64,000 bases of DNA from Marinirhabdus gelatinilytica (GCF_003353425.1 NZ_QRAO01000001.1:806001-870000); one strand, 5' to 3'. Counted from the stretch's first letter, positions 8,989 through 18,837 are shown. Made by a program: numbers and translations. The notes: generated by a model from the sequence alone, not told the origin.

Positions 8989-8996
8989 CAAAGATA
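8989..8996 (-). promoter_or_regulatory. Promoter -7 box of rpsP operon
   Basis: Read on the minus strand, TATCTTTG (TAnnTTTG) lies 49 bases upstream of the rpsP start. A clear -33 box is not seen. Confidence 0.45.
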
Positions 8997-9038
8997 CTAT
9001 ATTTTTGGTCTAAAAGTAGTTACATTCAACTTTTATTT

Positions 9039-9046
9039 TATATTTG
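9039..9046 (+). promoter_or_regulatory. Promoter -7 box of the DUF6252-like lipoprotein gene
   Basis: TATATTTG matches TAnnTTTG and lies 29 bases before the ATG at 9075. It is back-to-back with the rpsP promoter. Confidence 0.45.
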
Positions 9047-9074
9047 CGGGGTAACCTACAAATTTTTTCACCCC

Positions 9075-9881
9075 ATGAAAAAGTATATATTGCTATTTGC
9101 CCTAGCGAGCACGTTTTTTGCTTGTGAAACTATTGAGACAAACACACCGGCGTTCCAAGCCAATCTGGACAATACCTTTTTTGAATCTTTTGACGCCCGA
9201 GGCATCGTTGGCGAAAATGATAGAACCAGTTTTGTTGGTGCCAATGCAGACCAGATGATTACCATAGAGTTGGAAAATTATAGACCAGGATTGTATGAAC
9301 TTACGGTTGGAGGGGCTAATCGAGCCATTTATGAAGACCCATCTGGCCAAATATATACTACAGATAGTATAGGGGGTGGATTTGTTGATTTAAATTTTTG
9401 GGATACCACAAGCCAAACCGTTGGAGGCAATTTTACTTTCGATGTGGTTTTGCAAGGTTTGGATACCATACGTATTAACAAGGGAATATTGTTTAGGGTG
9501 CCCTACGGTAGTGGTACTACAGAAGATCCTACAGATCCCTCAAATCCAGATGGCACCTTTGTTGCTGAAATAGACGGTCAGCTTTTTGAGCCTTCTACTA
9601 TAGTTGCCACCACTACAGATGTTTCCATAATTATAAATGCTGCCCTGGGTGATGATACTATTCAGCTAGTGATACCACTGGATGCCACCGAAGGGACCAA
9701 TGCAATCCCAGGCAATGGATATACCGCGAGCTATTTTGTTGCTGGTGATGAGGAAATGGCCCAGAGCGGTTCCATACGGGTTTTTACACACGATATGGCG
9801 GCACAGACCATTTCTGGGACCTTCAATTTTATGACCGAAAACCACCAGATTTCCTTAGGCCAGTACAACATAAGCTATTAA
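9075..9881 (+). CDS. DUF6252-like lipoprotein
   Basis: A 268-residue predicted lipoprotein: lipobox TFFAC places the acylated cysteine at about residue 17. The mature part has two similar halves, each starting with a 'F-A-x-I/L-D-x-x-x-F' strand (FQANLDNTFFES and FVAEIDGQLFEP) and containing a GTFNF/GNFTF strand, separated by an Asp/Pro/Thr-rich linker (TEDPTDPSNPDG). This fits the flavobacterial DUF6252 group of surface or periplasmic lipoproteins of unknown role. A strong terminator follows. Confidence 0.7.
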   Translation: MKKYILLFALASTFFACETIETNTPAFQANLDNTFFESFDARGIVGENDRTSFVGANADQMITIELENYRPGLYELTVGGANRAIYEDPSGQIYTTDSIGGGFVDLNFWDTTSQTVGGNFTFDVVLQGLDTIRINKGILFRVPYGSGTTEDPTDPSNPDGTFVAEIDGQLFEPSTIVATTTDVSIIINAALGDDTIQLVIPLDATEGTNAIPGNGYTASYFVAGDEEMAQSGSIRVFTHDMAAQTISGTFNFMTENHQISLGQYNISY

Positions 9882-9909
9882 TGCTAACTAACATATTTTT
9901 ACTATATAG

Positions 9910-9936
9910 GACCGATAGGAATATCGGTCTTTTTTT
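9910..9936 (+). terminator. Rho-independent terminator
   Basis: GACCGATA (9910-9917) pairs perfectly with TATCGGTC (9922-9929) around a GGAA tetraloop, followed by a T tract, 29 bases after the lipoprotein stop. Confidence 0.9.
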
Positions 9937-10104
9937 GTATGTGCCTACATTGCGTTAAACCTTGTTAAACCCCGTTAACATTGGGTTAAATAGTTGTGGA
10001 GCTATCTTATTTCTGTTATATTGATGTATATCGAAATAAAGAAAAACAAAGCTTCTGTTTTCGATCAAGATGAAACGCTTTGTACATTTAAAATGAAAGA
10101 GATT

Positions 10105-10551
10105 ATGTATACTGAAAAAATGTCAAATAGATTGAACGAATTGTTAACCAAAAATTACGATGCTGAGGCTGGCTATAAAAAAGCGGCTGAGATCGTAGAG
10201 AACCCACAATTAAAGCAGTTTTTTGAAACAAAAGCCCAAGAGCGATATGATTTTGGTCACGAACTGAAAACTGAAATTCGCAACACAGGCGGAAACCCTG
10301 ATAAAGGAACAAGCTTTACAGGAGATGCGCATAGAACTTGGATGAGTATAAAAGATACTTTTTCGTCCAACGATGAAGAAGCAATTTTAGAAGAAGTAAA
10401 GCGTGGCGAAAAAGCTGCGGTTGAAGAATACCAAGAGGTTATTGCGGACACAACGTTGCCGCCAACAACCAAAAACATCTTGACCAAGCAGGTATCCAAT
10501 GTTGAGAATACACTACAAAACGTTAAGAATTTTGAGACAATTGTAGCCTAA
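10105..10551 (+). CDS. PA2169/DUF2383-family ferritin-like four-helix protein
   Basis: About 148 residues from the chosen ATG at 10105; the frame stays open upstream to 9994, but family members begin close to the YTEKxxNRLNELLxKxYDAExG block, which is seen right after this start. Helices carry E/H residues (FFETKAQERYDFGHEL, EEVKRGEKAAVEEYQEV) typical of ferritin-like bundles in the PA2169 family. Often linked to stress or stationary phase; the biochemical role is unknown. It is followed by a strong bidirectional terminator. Confidence 0.85.
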   Translation: MYTEKMSNRLNELLTKNYDAEAGYKKAAEIVENPQLKQFFETKAQERYDFGHELKTEIRNTGGNPDKGTSFTGDAHRTWMSIKDTFSSNDEEAILEEVKRGEKAAVEEYQEVIADTTLPPTTKNILTKQVSNVENTLQNVKNFETIVA

Positions 10552-10570
10552 TTCTTTAACGATTGAATAG

Positions 10571-10609
10571 AAAAAAAGACCGGAAATTGATTTCCGGTCT
10601 TTTTTTTTA
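10571..10609. terminator. Bidirectional terminator
   Basis: GACCGGAAA (10578-10586), loop TTGA, TTTCCGGTC (10591-10599), with an A tract on the left and a T tract on the right. It serves both the four-helix gene and the convergent barrel gene. Confidence 0.92.
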
Positions 10610-11281
10610 TTCAGATTCTTTTGGTGTGTCTTCTATTTCTTCTTTCTCCGTGGACGCTTCATTGTTCCAAAGGGTAAGGCGTACACCAAAATGTATGTTG
10701 AGATAGTCAATTTTGTTGACTTCCGTATCGATACTTGCAGGGGCGTCTATGTTGAGGCGATCCATCCTAAACTCGGGACCCGCGTAAAGTTGGAAGTATG
10801 TACTTATTACGTATTCAAACTCAGCGCCCAAAGCAAAATAGGTGCCTGTATCGTTAAATTTCTCCCCTCCTTTAGAGTTTCTGTAATTAACAGCACCTAC
10901 GCTGCCCACGGCCAAGATGTTAAAAGTTTTTTGCCTCAACACCACATAGCCCACATCTAGACCAAGGGAAGAAACCCTCGAGCGATCGTACAAGGCATTT
11001 TGGTCTTCGATGTCCAAGCCAAAAAAGTTAATATTCACACCAAGGGTAAGCTTTTCAACCAAATGGAAACGAGCGACAAAGTCAACCCCAAAATCTTGTG
11101 TGCTGTTTTCGGCTATATAACTGTTGCCTATGGCGTTGGGGTAAATGCTTCCCAACGAAAATGAGACTGTTTTGTGTGTCTCGTCGTTGAAAGAAGAGTC
11201 ACTCACCATCTGCGCATTAGTTGCCGAAAAAAGTAGTGAAAAAACTGAAAGGGTGAGGAGTTTTTTAATATTCAAGAACAT
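10607..11281 (-). CDS. Outer-membrane beta-barrel-like protein, unknown function
   Basis: About 224 residues from ATG 11281, with a signal peptide ending in SATNAQ. The mature part alternates polar/hydrophobic strands with aromatic ends (FGVDFVARFHLVEKLTLGVNINFFGL, LNIHFGVRLTLW), as in porin-like barrels, and ends in a Glu-rich tail. A longer frame to 11362 exists but the signal peptide fixes the start. Its start lies inside the 3' end of the preceding lipoprotein gene (17-base overlap), so they form an operon. Confidence 0.72.
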   Translation of the reverse strand: MFLNIKKLLTLSVFSLLFSATNAQMVSDSSFNDETHKTVSFSLGSIYPNAIGNSYIAENSTQDFGVDFVARFHLVEKLTLGVNINFFGLDIEDQNALYDRSRVSSLGLDVGYVVLRQKTFNILAVGSVGAVNYRNSKGGEKFNDTGTYFALGAEFEYVISTYFQLYAGPEFRMDRLNIDAPASIDTEVNKIDYLNIHFGVRLTLWNNEASTEKEEIEDTPKESE

Positions 11282-11939
11282 AAGAGGTGGTTGTGCTGTT
11301 AATGGGGATGTTGATTGTTTCGGGGGCTTGGTTGCCCAGTTGATACGTAAGTGTGGCCTCACTGCCCAGAATTGTTAGGACATTTCTGTCTGTAACCATA
11401 TCATCATTGCTAGAGATTGTTCCTGTAAAAGATTCGGTTTCATAGCAACCCTCCAGCTCTAAACTATCGGTATTTTCTGGGTTGGGGCTGTCCAAGAAGA
11501 TAATGCACCTATCACTGGTATAGGCTATTTCCCATAACAAGGTTTCTGTAGTATTGCTGGTTCTGCGTAGCGAAAGATCCAATCGTGCCTTGGTCTCGAG
11601 GGTCACGTTTGGCGCATCAATATTGGTGGTTTCGGTGTCAAATATTTTAAAAATCGGTTTCGTGAATGCTTCGGAGCTAACATTGTTTATAATAAGGTCG
11701 TATTCTGGGGCATTGCTCCTAAGCGAGATAAAATTATAGGTACCGTTGCTAGTGGTGGTGGCACTATTCAGCACCCTGTTCTCGTCAAACAGTGCTACGT
11801 CAATGTTTCCAGCCGAAGCATTGTTGGGCATTGTAACGGAGCCTGTTACCTGAAGTCTTGCGTTGTCCTCTATTTCAAAATTGTCGAAACACCCCTGCAA
11901 CAACAACCCCAAGGCAAATAGAAAGGGTAGCTTTTTCAT
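11265..11939 (-). CDS. Lipoprotein with carboxypeptidase-regulatory-like domain
   Basis: A 224-residue lipoprotein: lipobox LLLQGC places cysteine at residue 17. Residues 28-70 (VTGSVTMPNN, then IDVALFDENRV and TTSNGTYNF) resemble the Ig-like carboxypeptidase regulatory domain common in Bacteroidota envelope proteins. The rest is not recognised. It is cotranscribed with the downstream barrel protein, so both may form one outer-membrane complex (inference). Confidence 0.7.
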   Translation of the reverse strand: MKKLPFLFALGLLLQGCFDNFEIEDNARLQVTGSVTMPNNASAGNIDVALFDENRVLNSATTTSNGTYNFISLRSNAPEYDLIINNVSSEAFTKPIFKIFDTETTNIDAPNVTLETKARLDLSLRRTSNTTETLLWEIAYTSDRCIIFLDSPNPENTDSLELEGCYETESFTGTISSNDDMVTDRNVLTILGSEATLTYQLGNQAPETINIPINSTTTSYVLEY

Positions 11940-11955
11940 AATATTTTCTTTTCAG

Positions 11956-11963
11956 CAAAGATA
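11956..11963 (-). promoter_or_regulatory. Promoter -7 box of lipoprotein/barrel operon
   Basis: TATCTTTG on the minus strand (TAnnTTTG), 17 bases upstream of the start at 11939. Confidence 0.45.
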
Positions 11964-12152
11964 CATATTGGGCGCTTGGGTTGCGCTGCTTTCCGTTATA
12001 CAATTGTTAATTCCTGTGAACAACTCTTCACAACTTTCTCCCCTGCTTAAAGAGCGATTTTTTATTTTTACTTCTGAAATTGTATTCGCTATTTTTTTAC
12101 TGTATCCAGTTCAGAAACCTACAACCGTAAATCTAAAAGCCACAATCGTTCT

Positions 12153-15100
12153 ATGTACTTAATCTTCGATACCGAAACCACTGGATTGCCCCGTAACTGG
12201 AATGCTCCCTTAACCGATAGTGACAACTGGCCTCGCTGTATACAGATTGCTTGGCAGTTGCACGACGAGATGGGGAACGTCCTGGAGCACGAAGATTTTC
12301 TCATACAGCCCGAGGGTTTCAATATTCCTTTTGATGCCGAAAAGATTCACGGGATTTCTACCGAGTTAGCGCAAAAAGAAGGGATTCCACTTGCTGAAAT
12401 GATGCAGAAGTTTTCAGCAGTCTTAGAGAAAACAAAATTCATAGTTGGACAAAATGTTGGGTTCGACCTCAATATTATGGGAGCCGAGTTCCTCCGGCTA
12501 CACCAAGAAAATGTCCTGCCCAATTTCCCCGTGTTGGATACCTGTACCGAGACTACGGCACAGCTCTGCCAAATCCCGGGAGGTCGTGGAGGAAAATTTA
12601 AACTACCTACCCTTTCTGAGCTGCACGAATTTTTGTTTGACGAAAGTTTTGCCGAGGCCCACAACGCCACTGCCGATGTGGAGGCAACCACCCGCTGTTT
12701 CCTGGAACTCGTTCGCCGCCAGATTTTTACTGCGGAAGAACTGGACGTACAGCCCGATTATTTCGAGAAGTTTTCAGAAGAGAACCCAAAGGAGATTGAG
12801 CTTATTGGGCTGGAGCATATCAACCTCCAGAAAGCCTCCGAAGCCATACGAAAAGAACTCGAGGCGCAAACCCAAACACAGGAAATCTCCAAAGAAGAGC
12901 TTCGGGAAAATATCGAGGTCCTGGAGGATGCTCCTTTTGCACATTTGCACAACCACTCCCAATTCTCCATTTTACAGAGTACTGCCAGCACCCAGGATTT
13001 GGTAAATGCTGCCATAGCCGATAACCAACCCGCAGTAGCCATTACAGATAGTGGTAATATGATGGGCGCCTTCCATTTTACGAGAGCGGTAAATAACCAT
13101 AACGCCGCCCTTCAAAAAAAATACGAAGAGGAGCTAAAAGCCTATGAGGAATTTGACGATACCGCAACCGATTTTGACGGTAAAGTCCCCGATAAACCTG
13201 AACCGCCCCAAGAACTGAAAGCCATTGTGGGCTGTGAGTTTTTTGTGTGCGACGATCACACCAACAAGTCGCATAAGGACAACGGGTATCAAATTGTATT
13301 GCTGGCAAAAAACAAAAAAGGCTATCACAATCTCGCCAAAATGGCCAGTATCGCTTACACAGAAGGTTTTTACTACGTCCCTCGTATAGACCGTGAGGTG
13401 ATAAAAAAATATAAGGAAGATATTATTGTCCTCTCCGGAAGTATGTACGGCGAAGTGTCCAGCAAGATCCTAAATATTGGAGAAAACCAAGCCGAGGAGG
13501 CTTTGTTGTGGTGGAAACAGGAGTTTGGAGCCGATTTCTATCTGGAGATCATGCGCCACGATCAGGAAGATGAGAACAGGGTAAATGAAACGCTGGTCGC
13601 CTTCAGCAAAAAACACGACGTAAAGCTTGTTGCCGCAAACAATACCTATTACATCGATAAGGAAAATGCCAATGCCCACGATATTTTATTGTGTGTAAAG
13701 GATGGTGAAAAGCAGGCAACCCCCATTGGCCGAGGTCGCGGGTACCGTTACGGGCTGCCCAACCAAGAGTACTATTTTAAGTCGCAGGAGGAGATGAAGG
13801 CATTGTTCAAGGACTTGCCTGAAGCGATTGCTACTATTTCAGAAGTGGTTGCAAAGGTTGAATCCTACAGTTTGCAACGGGATGTGTTACTACCAAAATT
13901 TGATATCCCCGACGAGTTCAAAGTTGCTGAAGACGAAACGGACGGCGGCAAACGTGGTGAGAATGCATACCTGAAACACCTCACTTTTAAAGGTGCCAAG
14001 GAGCGCTATGGGGAAGTTACCCCAGAGATCGAGGAACGACTCAATTTTGAGCTGGAAACCATTGAAAATACTGGATACCCGGGCTACTTCTTGATTACTG
14101 AAGATTTTATCCGTGAAGCCAGAAATATGGATGTTTCAGTTGGGCCGGGACGTGGTTCGGCGGCGGGTAGTGCCGTGGCGTACTGTTTGGGGATTACCAA
14201 TATAGACCCCATTAAGTACGACCTGCTTTTTGAGCGTTTCCTAAATCCGGACCGTGTGAGTATGCCCGATATCGATATCGATTTTGATGATGAAGGCCGA
14301 AGCCGTGTGATGGACTACGTAATAAATAAATACGGTGCCAACCAAGTAGCGCAGATTATTACCTACGGAACCATGGCCGCCAAAAGTTCCATTCGGGATA
14401 CGGCGCGGGTACTGGACTTGCCCTTGGGCGATGCCGATAGGATTGCCAAGCTCATCCCCAATATGACCAAGCTCAACAAGATCTTCAAAATGAGCGACCA
14501 GGAACTGCGGTCTAAGTTTAGGAGTGATGAGTTGCCCAAAGTGAACGAGCTGTTGAACCTTTCAGAAGGAAGCGACCTCGAAGCCGAAACCGTAAACCAA
14601 GCCAAGGTGTTGGAAGGGTCGGTACGGAATACTGGGATCCATGCCTGCGGGGTGATCATTACCCCAGACGATATTACCAACTTTGTCCCTGTGGCAACGG
14701 CAAAGGATAGTGATTTATATGTCACACAATTCGATAACTCCGTCGTGGAGAGTGCAGGGTTGCTGAAGATGGATTTCTTGGGGTTAAAAACCTTAACGCT
14801 CATTAAGGACACGGTAAAGCTGGTAAAGCACAAACACAACATAAACCTCGACCCTGATAACTTCCCACTGGACGATGAGAAGACGTACGAGCTTTTCCAG
14901 CGTGGGGAAACCGTTGGGATATTCCAGTATGAATCTGCCGGGATGCAGAAATATATGAAAGAGCTGAAACCTACGGTATTTGCCGACCTTATTGCCATGA
15001 ACGCTTTGTATCGCCCGGGTCCGTTGGAATACATCCCAAGTTTTATCCGAAGAAAAAATGGCGAGGAAGAAATAGACTACGATCTTCCTGCAATGGAAGA

Positions 15101-16583
15101 ATACCTGCAGGAAACTTACGGGATTACCGTGTACCAAGAGCAAGTGATGTTGCTGTCGCAGAAGCTGGCAGATTTCAGTAAAGGTGATGCCGATGTCCTG
15201 CGGAAGGCGATGGGGAAAAAGCAAAAAGCGGTCCTCGATAAAATGAAGCCCCGTTTTATTGAAAATGCAGCCGCAAAAGGCCACGATCCCGAAAAACTGG
15301 AGAAAATTTGGAAAGACTGGGAAGCCTTTGCAAGTTATGCCTTTAATAAGAGTCACTCTACCTGTTATGCCTGGATTGCCTACCAGACCGCTTATTTAAA
15401 AGCACATTACCCCGCCGAATATATGGCTGCCGTGCTCAGTAATAATATGAGCGATATTAAGCAGGTGACCTTTTTTATGGAAGAATGTAAACGGATGGGC
15501 TTGGAAGTACTGGGTCCAGATGTAAATGAATCCTTCTACAAGTTTACGGTAAACGATCGTGGTGCCGTGCGTTTTGGGATGGGTGCCGTAAAAGGTGTGG
15601 GTAGCGGTGCCGTAGCAACAATTGTTGAAAACCGGAAAGACGGCAAGTATAAATCTATTTTCGATCTGGCGAAGCGGGTGGATTTAAGGAATGCCAATAA
15701 GAAAGCCTTTGAAAATTTAATATTGGCAGGTGGTTTCGATAGTTTCGACCAGCACCGTGCGCAATACATGCACGACGAGGGCGACGGGGTGAAGTTTTAT
15801 GAAAAGGTGGTGAAGTTTGCCCAGAAATACCAAGAAACCCAAAATAGCAGTCAGGTGAGTTTGTTTGGCGATGCCAGTGAGGTACAAATTGCCGAACCCC
15901 AAGTGCCACCCTGCGAAGAGTGGGGCACCATGCAAAAGCTGAAACAGGAAAAAGAAGTGGTGGGCATCTATATCTCAGGCCACCCGCTGGACGACTTTAA
16001 AGTAGAGATGAAGAACTTTACCAATTGCAAGGTGTCGGATTTTAACAACCTTGAGAAGTTTGTAAATCGCGAACTCTGTTTTGGTGGTATCGTGAGCGAT
16101 GTACAGCACCGGGAGAGCAAGGCGGGAAAAGGCTGGGCCATCTTTACCGTAGAAGATTATGAAGACAGCTACGAGTTTAAGATCTTTGGCGAAGAATACC
16201 TCAAATGGCGTCATTTCTTAATTCCCAACAGTTTTATTTACGCCCGTGTGTTTGTAAAAGAAGGTTGGACCAATCGCGATACCGGTAAAAAGGGTGACCC
16301 ACGTTTGCAATATACCTTTATGCAAATGTTACACGATGTAATGGATAACCAGGCGAAAAAGCTCACCATCCAAATGCCCGTGCAGGATTTACAGGACGGC
16401 AAGATAGAGCGTTTAAAAGAGTTGTTTAGCTACCATAAGGGAGACCAAAAACTGCATTTTACCATATACGAGGTAGAAGAAAAAGTAAAATTACAGATGC
16501 CCAGCCGTACGCATAAAATTAAAATTTGTAATGAGTTACTGGAGGAGTTGCAATTGGATGGGGTAAAGTATAGGTTGAATTAG
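12153..16583 (+). CDS. dnaE: DNA polymerase III alpha subunit with fused 3'-5' exonuclease
   Basis: A 1476-residue replicative polymerase. The N-terminus (residues 1-190) is a DnaQ-type proofreading exonuclease with all acidic motifs: DTETTG (Exo I), GQNVGFDLN (Exo II) and HNATADVEATTR (Exo III). A PHP domain follows from about residue 262 (HLHNHSQFS, ITDSGNMMG), then the C-family polymerase palm with catalytic aspartates in PDIDIDFDDEGR near residue 705 and GPGRGSAAGS just before it, and an OB fold near residue 1310. The fusion supplies proofreading in cis and is known in Bacteroidota DnaE. The gene stands alone. Confidence 0.95.
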   Translation: MYLIFDTETTGLPRNWNAPLTDSDNWPRCIQIAWQLHDEMGNVLEHEDFLIQPEGFNIPFDAEKIHGISTELAQKEGIPLAEMMQKFSAVLEKTKFIVGQNVGFDLNIMGAEFLRLHQENVLPNFPVLDTCTETTAQLCQIPGGRGGKFKLPTLSELHEFLFDESFAEAHNATADVEATTRCFLELVRRQIFTAEELDVQPDYFEKFSEENPKEIELIGLEHINLQKASEAIRKELEAQTQTQEISKEELRENIEVLEDAPFAHLHNHSQFSILQSTASTQDLVNAAIADNQPAVAITDSGNMMGAFHFTRAVNNHNAALQKKYEEELKAYEEFDDTATDFDGKVPDKPEPPQELKAIVGCEFFVCDDHTNKSHKDNGYQIVLLAKNKKGYHNLAKMASIAYTEGFYYVPRIDREVIKKYKEDIIVLSGSMYGEVSSKILNIGENQAEEALLWWKQEFGADFYLEIMRHDQEDENRVNETLVAFSKKHDVKLVAANNTYYIDKENANAHDILLCVKDGEKQATPIGRGRGYRYGLPNQEYYFKSQEEMKALFKDLPEAIATISEVVAKVESYSLQRDVLLPKFDIPDEFKVAEDETDGGKRGENAYLKHLTFKGAKERYGEVTPEIEERLNFELETIENTGYPGYFLITEDFIREARNMDVSVGPGRGSAAGSAVAYCLGITNIDPIKYDLLFERFLNPDRVSMPDIDIDFDDEGRSRVMDYVINKYGANQVAQIITYGTMAAKSSIRDTARVLDLPLGDADRIAKLIPNMTKLNKIFKMSDQELRSKFRSDELPKVNELLNLSEGSDLEAETVNQAKVLEGSVRNTGIHACGVIITPDDITNFVPVATAKDSDLYVTQFDNSVVESAGLLKMDFLGLKTLTLIKDTVKLVKHKHNINLDPDNFPLDDEKTYELFQRGETVGIFQYESAGMQKYMKELKPTVFADLIAMNALYRPGPLEYIPSFIRRKNGEEEIDYDLPAMEEYLQETYGITVYQEQVMLLSQKLADFSKGDADVLRKAMGKKQKAVLDKMKPRFIENAAAKGHDPEKLEKIWKDWEAFASYAFNKSHSTCYAWIAYQTAYLKAHYPAEYMAAVLSNNMSDIKQVTFFMEECKRMGLEVLGPDVNESFYKFTVNDRGAVRFGMGAVKGVGSGAVATIVENRKDGKYKSIFDLAKRVDLRNANKKAFENLILAGGFDSFDQHRAQYMHDEGDGVKFYEKVVKFAQKYQETQNSSQVSLFGDASEVQIAEPQVPPCEEWGTMQKLKQEKEVVGIYISGHPLDDFKVEMKNFTNCKVSDFNNLEKFVNRELCFGGIVSDVQHRESKAGKGWAIFTVEDYEDSYEFKIFGEEYLKWRHFLIPNSFIYARVFVKEGWTNRDTGKKGDPRLQYTFMQMLHDVMDNQAKKLTIQMPVQDLQDGKIERLKELFSYHKGDQKLHFTIYEVEEKVKLQMPSRTHKIKICNELLEELQLDGVKYRLN

Positions 16584-16602
16584 TCGTATAACAATTATAA
16601 AT

Positions 16603-18567
16603 TTAAATTTCTTTTATTCCTATTTCCTTTAAATATTCAAATGTCTTATCGTAAAATTGCTTAGGCCTTGTGTGGTCAATATCACTACTTTTTGGAACCA
16701 AAATTACCATGCCTTGTCTTGCTCTAGTTAAAAGTACTCTGTAAGTATTTTTTAGATATTCTTTATCTAATTCATTGTTGATATTCTGCCACTTTGTTCC
16801 TTTAAAATTTTGATATTTCCACCCTCTGTCAATCTTATGAAAATTTCCACCCCATGCGACACATGCCCAATCAATTTCTAACCCTTGAATATCAAATTCT
16901 GTTGCTACATCTTCTAAAAAATAAGAGGAGCGAATATCTTGACTTGAATTTAAAAACCAATTAGGTGCTGAGATTTCATTCTTAACATCTATTCCTAATG
17001 GCTTCAGACGTCTTGCTCCAGAAGAACATATGAGTCCTATTTTTTCACTTCCCTTCGCTTGGTCACGGAGCCACTGCTTTGCTTTTTCTAAATCTCTTGT
17101 TAGAACAATTGGATAAAGTTCCTTGATATCTGAATAAATTCTCTTTGTATTTTCTAATTCTATATTTAACAGCTCGTGTATAAAATTTGATAATTTCTCA
17201 GACCTAAATGATCTAACAGAAATTGATAGATGTAATTCTTGTTCGTTAACACCATTATTCATTAGCCACTTTCGTGATTCTTTAGATTTTAAATAATTAT
17301 TGCTATTTAAAATTAAATGTGAATAGTGAACTTTCCAATCAGGAAAAAAGTTTCTTAGTGAGTCGATCCACTCTCCTAAACCCGCTTCACCAGTGTTTAT
17401 TTCTTGTCCTCCACCTATTAAACATACAACTGTACACCAATCAGAATGTCTGTCCATTACATCAATTAGAAATTCGGGCTCTGACTTGTTAAAATTTTCA
17501 ACCCCTTTTTTTCTTTTCATAAATGAACTTACTTGTTTGTTAGTCCAAGCTCTTTGTGCTTCATCAAATACAACAACTCTCTCAACAGGAGCCTTATCTG
17601 ATAACAAATTGTCATCTCTAAAATGATGAATGTTTTGAATAAAAGCATTTGCCTTAATTGCTGCTTGTTTTTTCGTTAGCTTTTTTCCTATATCTTTATT
17701 TCTAAGAACTTCATCCCTAGTTAGTGCTTCTCTTAAGACATCAACTAGAGGACCATTTCCAGATAAAAATACTGCGTGTTCATCTTCAGCTACTTTCATC
17801 CTTTCAACAGCTATATTTAAACCTGCCAACGTCTTGCCTGCTCCTGGGACACCAGTTACAAAACAAATGGATTTTATATTGTTTAATTTCGAATTTTCAA
17901 TTACAGAATTAATACAATCTGCTGTTTTTGATAAATTTATTGTACCTGAATCTGACCTTGTAATCTCTTTTACATTATGTCCCTTGTAAAGTGCTTGAGC
18001 TGCCTCAACAATAGTAGGAGTTGGTTTATAAATTGAATTTTCCCATAAATCAATGTTTATCGTACTTGTGCCAATTCTAAAAAAACACCTTATAGTTTCA
18101 GATAAATTATTTTGATTTGATTTAGCAGCAGTATTATGCTTCTCAACTTCTAATAATGACTCTTTTATTTGTGGAGCATTTGAAGAAACCAAAATTGGTA
18201 TTAATTTTAAGTTGTGACTACCTTCATGAAAATTTTTTAAATCTATTGTATAATCTATGACTTGTTCAATAGCGTGCTTTGGATATGTCCCTTCACCAAT
18301 TTTAAACTCAACAATAAATATTATATTTTTAATAATTATAATATTGTCAACTCGCTTACCCATTCGGGGTATTGCAAATTCAAAATAAATTTTGCCATCA
18401 AATTCTTGGAGCTGATTTTTTAAAATAAGGATCTGATTCCTCCAGGCATTTATTTGTAAATCTTCAAGTGTTCTATTGTTATGGTTAGCTGTAAGTTCGC
18501 CTAAAATATTTGATGGTGAATCATTTAAAAATTCGTAAATTGAATTTGAGTAATAGGATCGTTTCAT
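16603..18567 (-). CDS. PD-(D/E)XK nuclease-DUF2075 helicase-like fusion
   Basis: A 654-residue protein. Residues about 60-130 look like a PD-(D/E)XK nuclease core: RVDNIIIIK gives Asp74 and FIVEFKIGE gives Glu87 and Lys89. A DUF2075-type SF1-like ATPase follows: Walker A GVPGAGKT (239-246), Walker B VVVFDEAQRAW (331-341), GGGQEINTGEAGLGEW (385-400) and an arginine-finger motif LLTRARQG near 612-619. It shares a 4-base ATGA overlap with the XRE regulator gene. Base composition is clearly more AT-rich than flanking genes, suggesting transfer. A role in phage or plasmid defence is inferred from architecture and context, not shown. Confidence 0.82.
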   Translation of the reverse strand: MKRSYYSNSIYEFLNDSPSNILGELTANHNNRTLEDLQINAWRNQILILKNQLQEFDGKIYFEFAIPRMGKRVDNIIIIKNIIFIVEFKIGEGTYPKHAIEQVIDYTIDLKNFHEGSHNLKLIPILVSSNAPQIKESLLEVEKHNTAAKSNQNNLSETIRCFFRIGTSTINIDLWENSIYKPTPTIVEAAQALYKGHNVKEITRSDSGTINLSKTADCINSVIENSKLNNIKSICFVTGVPGAGKTLAGLNIAVERMKVAEDEHAVFLSGNGPLVDVLREALTRDEVLRNKDIGKKLTKKQAAIKANAFIQNIHHFRDDNLLSDKAPVERVVVFDEAQRAWTNKQVSSFMKRKKGVENFNKSEPEFLIDVMDRHSDWCTVVCLIGGGQEINTGEAGLGEWIDSLRNFFPDWKVHYSHLILNSNNYLKSKESRKWLMNNGVNEQELHLSISVRSFRSEKLSNFIHELLNIELENTKRIYSDIKELYPIVLTRDLEKAKQWLRDQAKGSEKIGLICSSGARRLKPLGIDVKNEISAPNWFLNSSQDIRSSYFLEDVATEFDIQGLEIDWACVAWGGNFHKIDRGWKYQNFKGTKWQNINNELDKEYLKNTYRVLLTRARQGMVILVPKSSDIDHTRPKQFYDKTFEYLKEIGIKEI

Positions 18568-18833
18568 ATATCAACTTCAGTTTTTAGTTGATATAATTTT
18601 TGAAGTTTTTGAGAGTCATCAAATTTTAAAAGCTCATCAATTGTTAGTTCAAAAGCTTTTGCAAATACAGCAATATTAGTAAGTGAAATATTTCGTTCAC
18701 CTCTTTCTATCATTCCTATATAAGTTCGATGAAAACCTGTTTTAAAAGAAAGTTGTTCCTGGCTAAGGTTTTCTTGAGTCCGTATATGACGAATTCTATT
18801 CCCAAATTCTTGTAGAAGAAATTTATTTATCAT
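18564..18833 (-). CDS. XRE-family HTH transcriptional regulator
   Basis: An 89-residue protein with a Cro/C1-type helix-turn-helix: RIRHIRTQENLSQEQLS, then FHRTYIGMIERGERN, spanning residues 13-50, and a short C-terminal helix. It precedes and overlaps the nuclease-helicase gene by 4 bases, so it is likely the autoregulator of that cassette. A perfect 11-base inverted repeat brackets its promoter. Such small XRE proteins commonly accompany restriction-modification and other defence genes. Confidence 0.9.
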   Translation of the reverse strand: MINKFLLQEFGNRIRHIRTQENLSQEQLSFKTGFHRTYIGMIERGERNISLTNIAVFAKAFELTIDELLKFDDSQKLQKLYQLKTEVDI

Positions 18834-18837
18834 TAAT

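Noticed and set aside
11863-12162. 99-codon plus-strand ORF before dnaE
   Set aside because: Runs through the antisense of a lipoprotein signal region and intergenic DNA; no family features.
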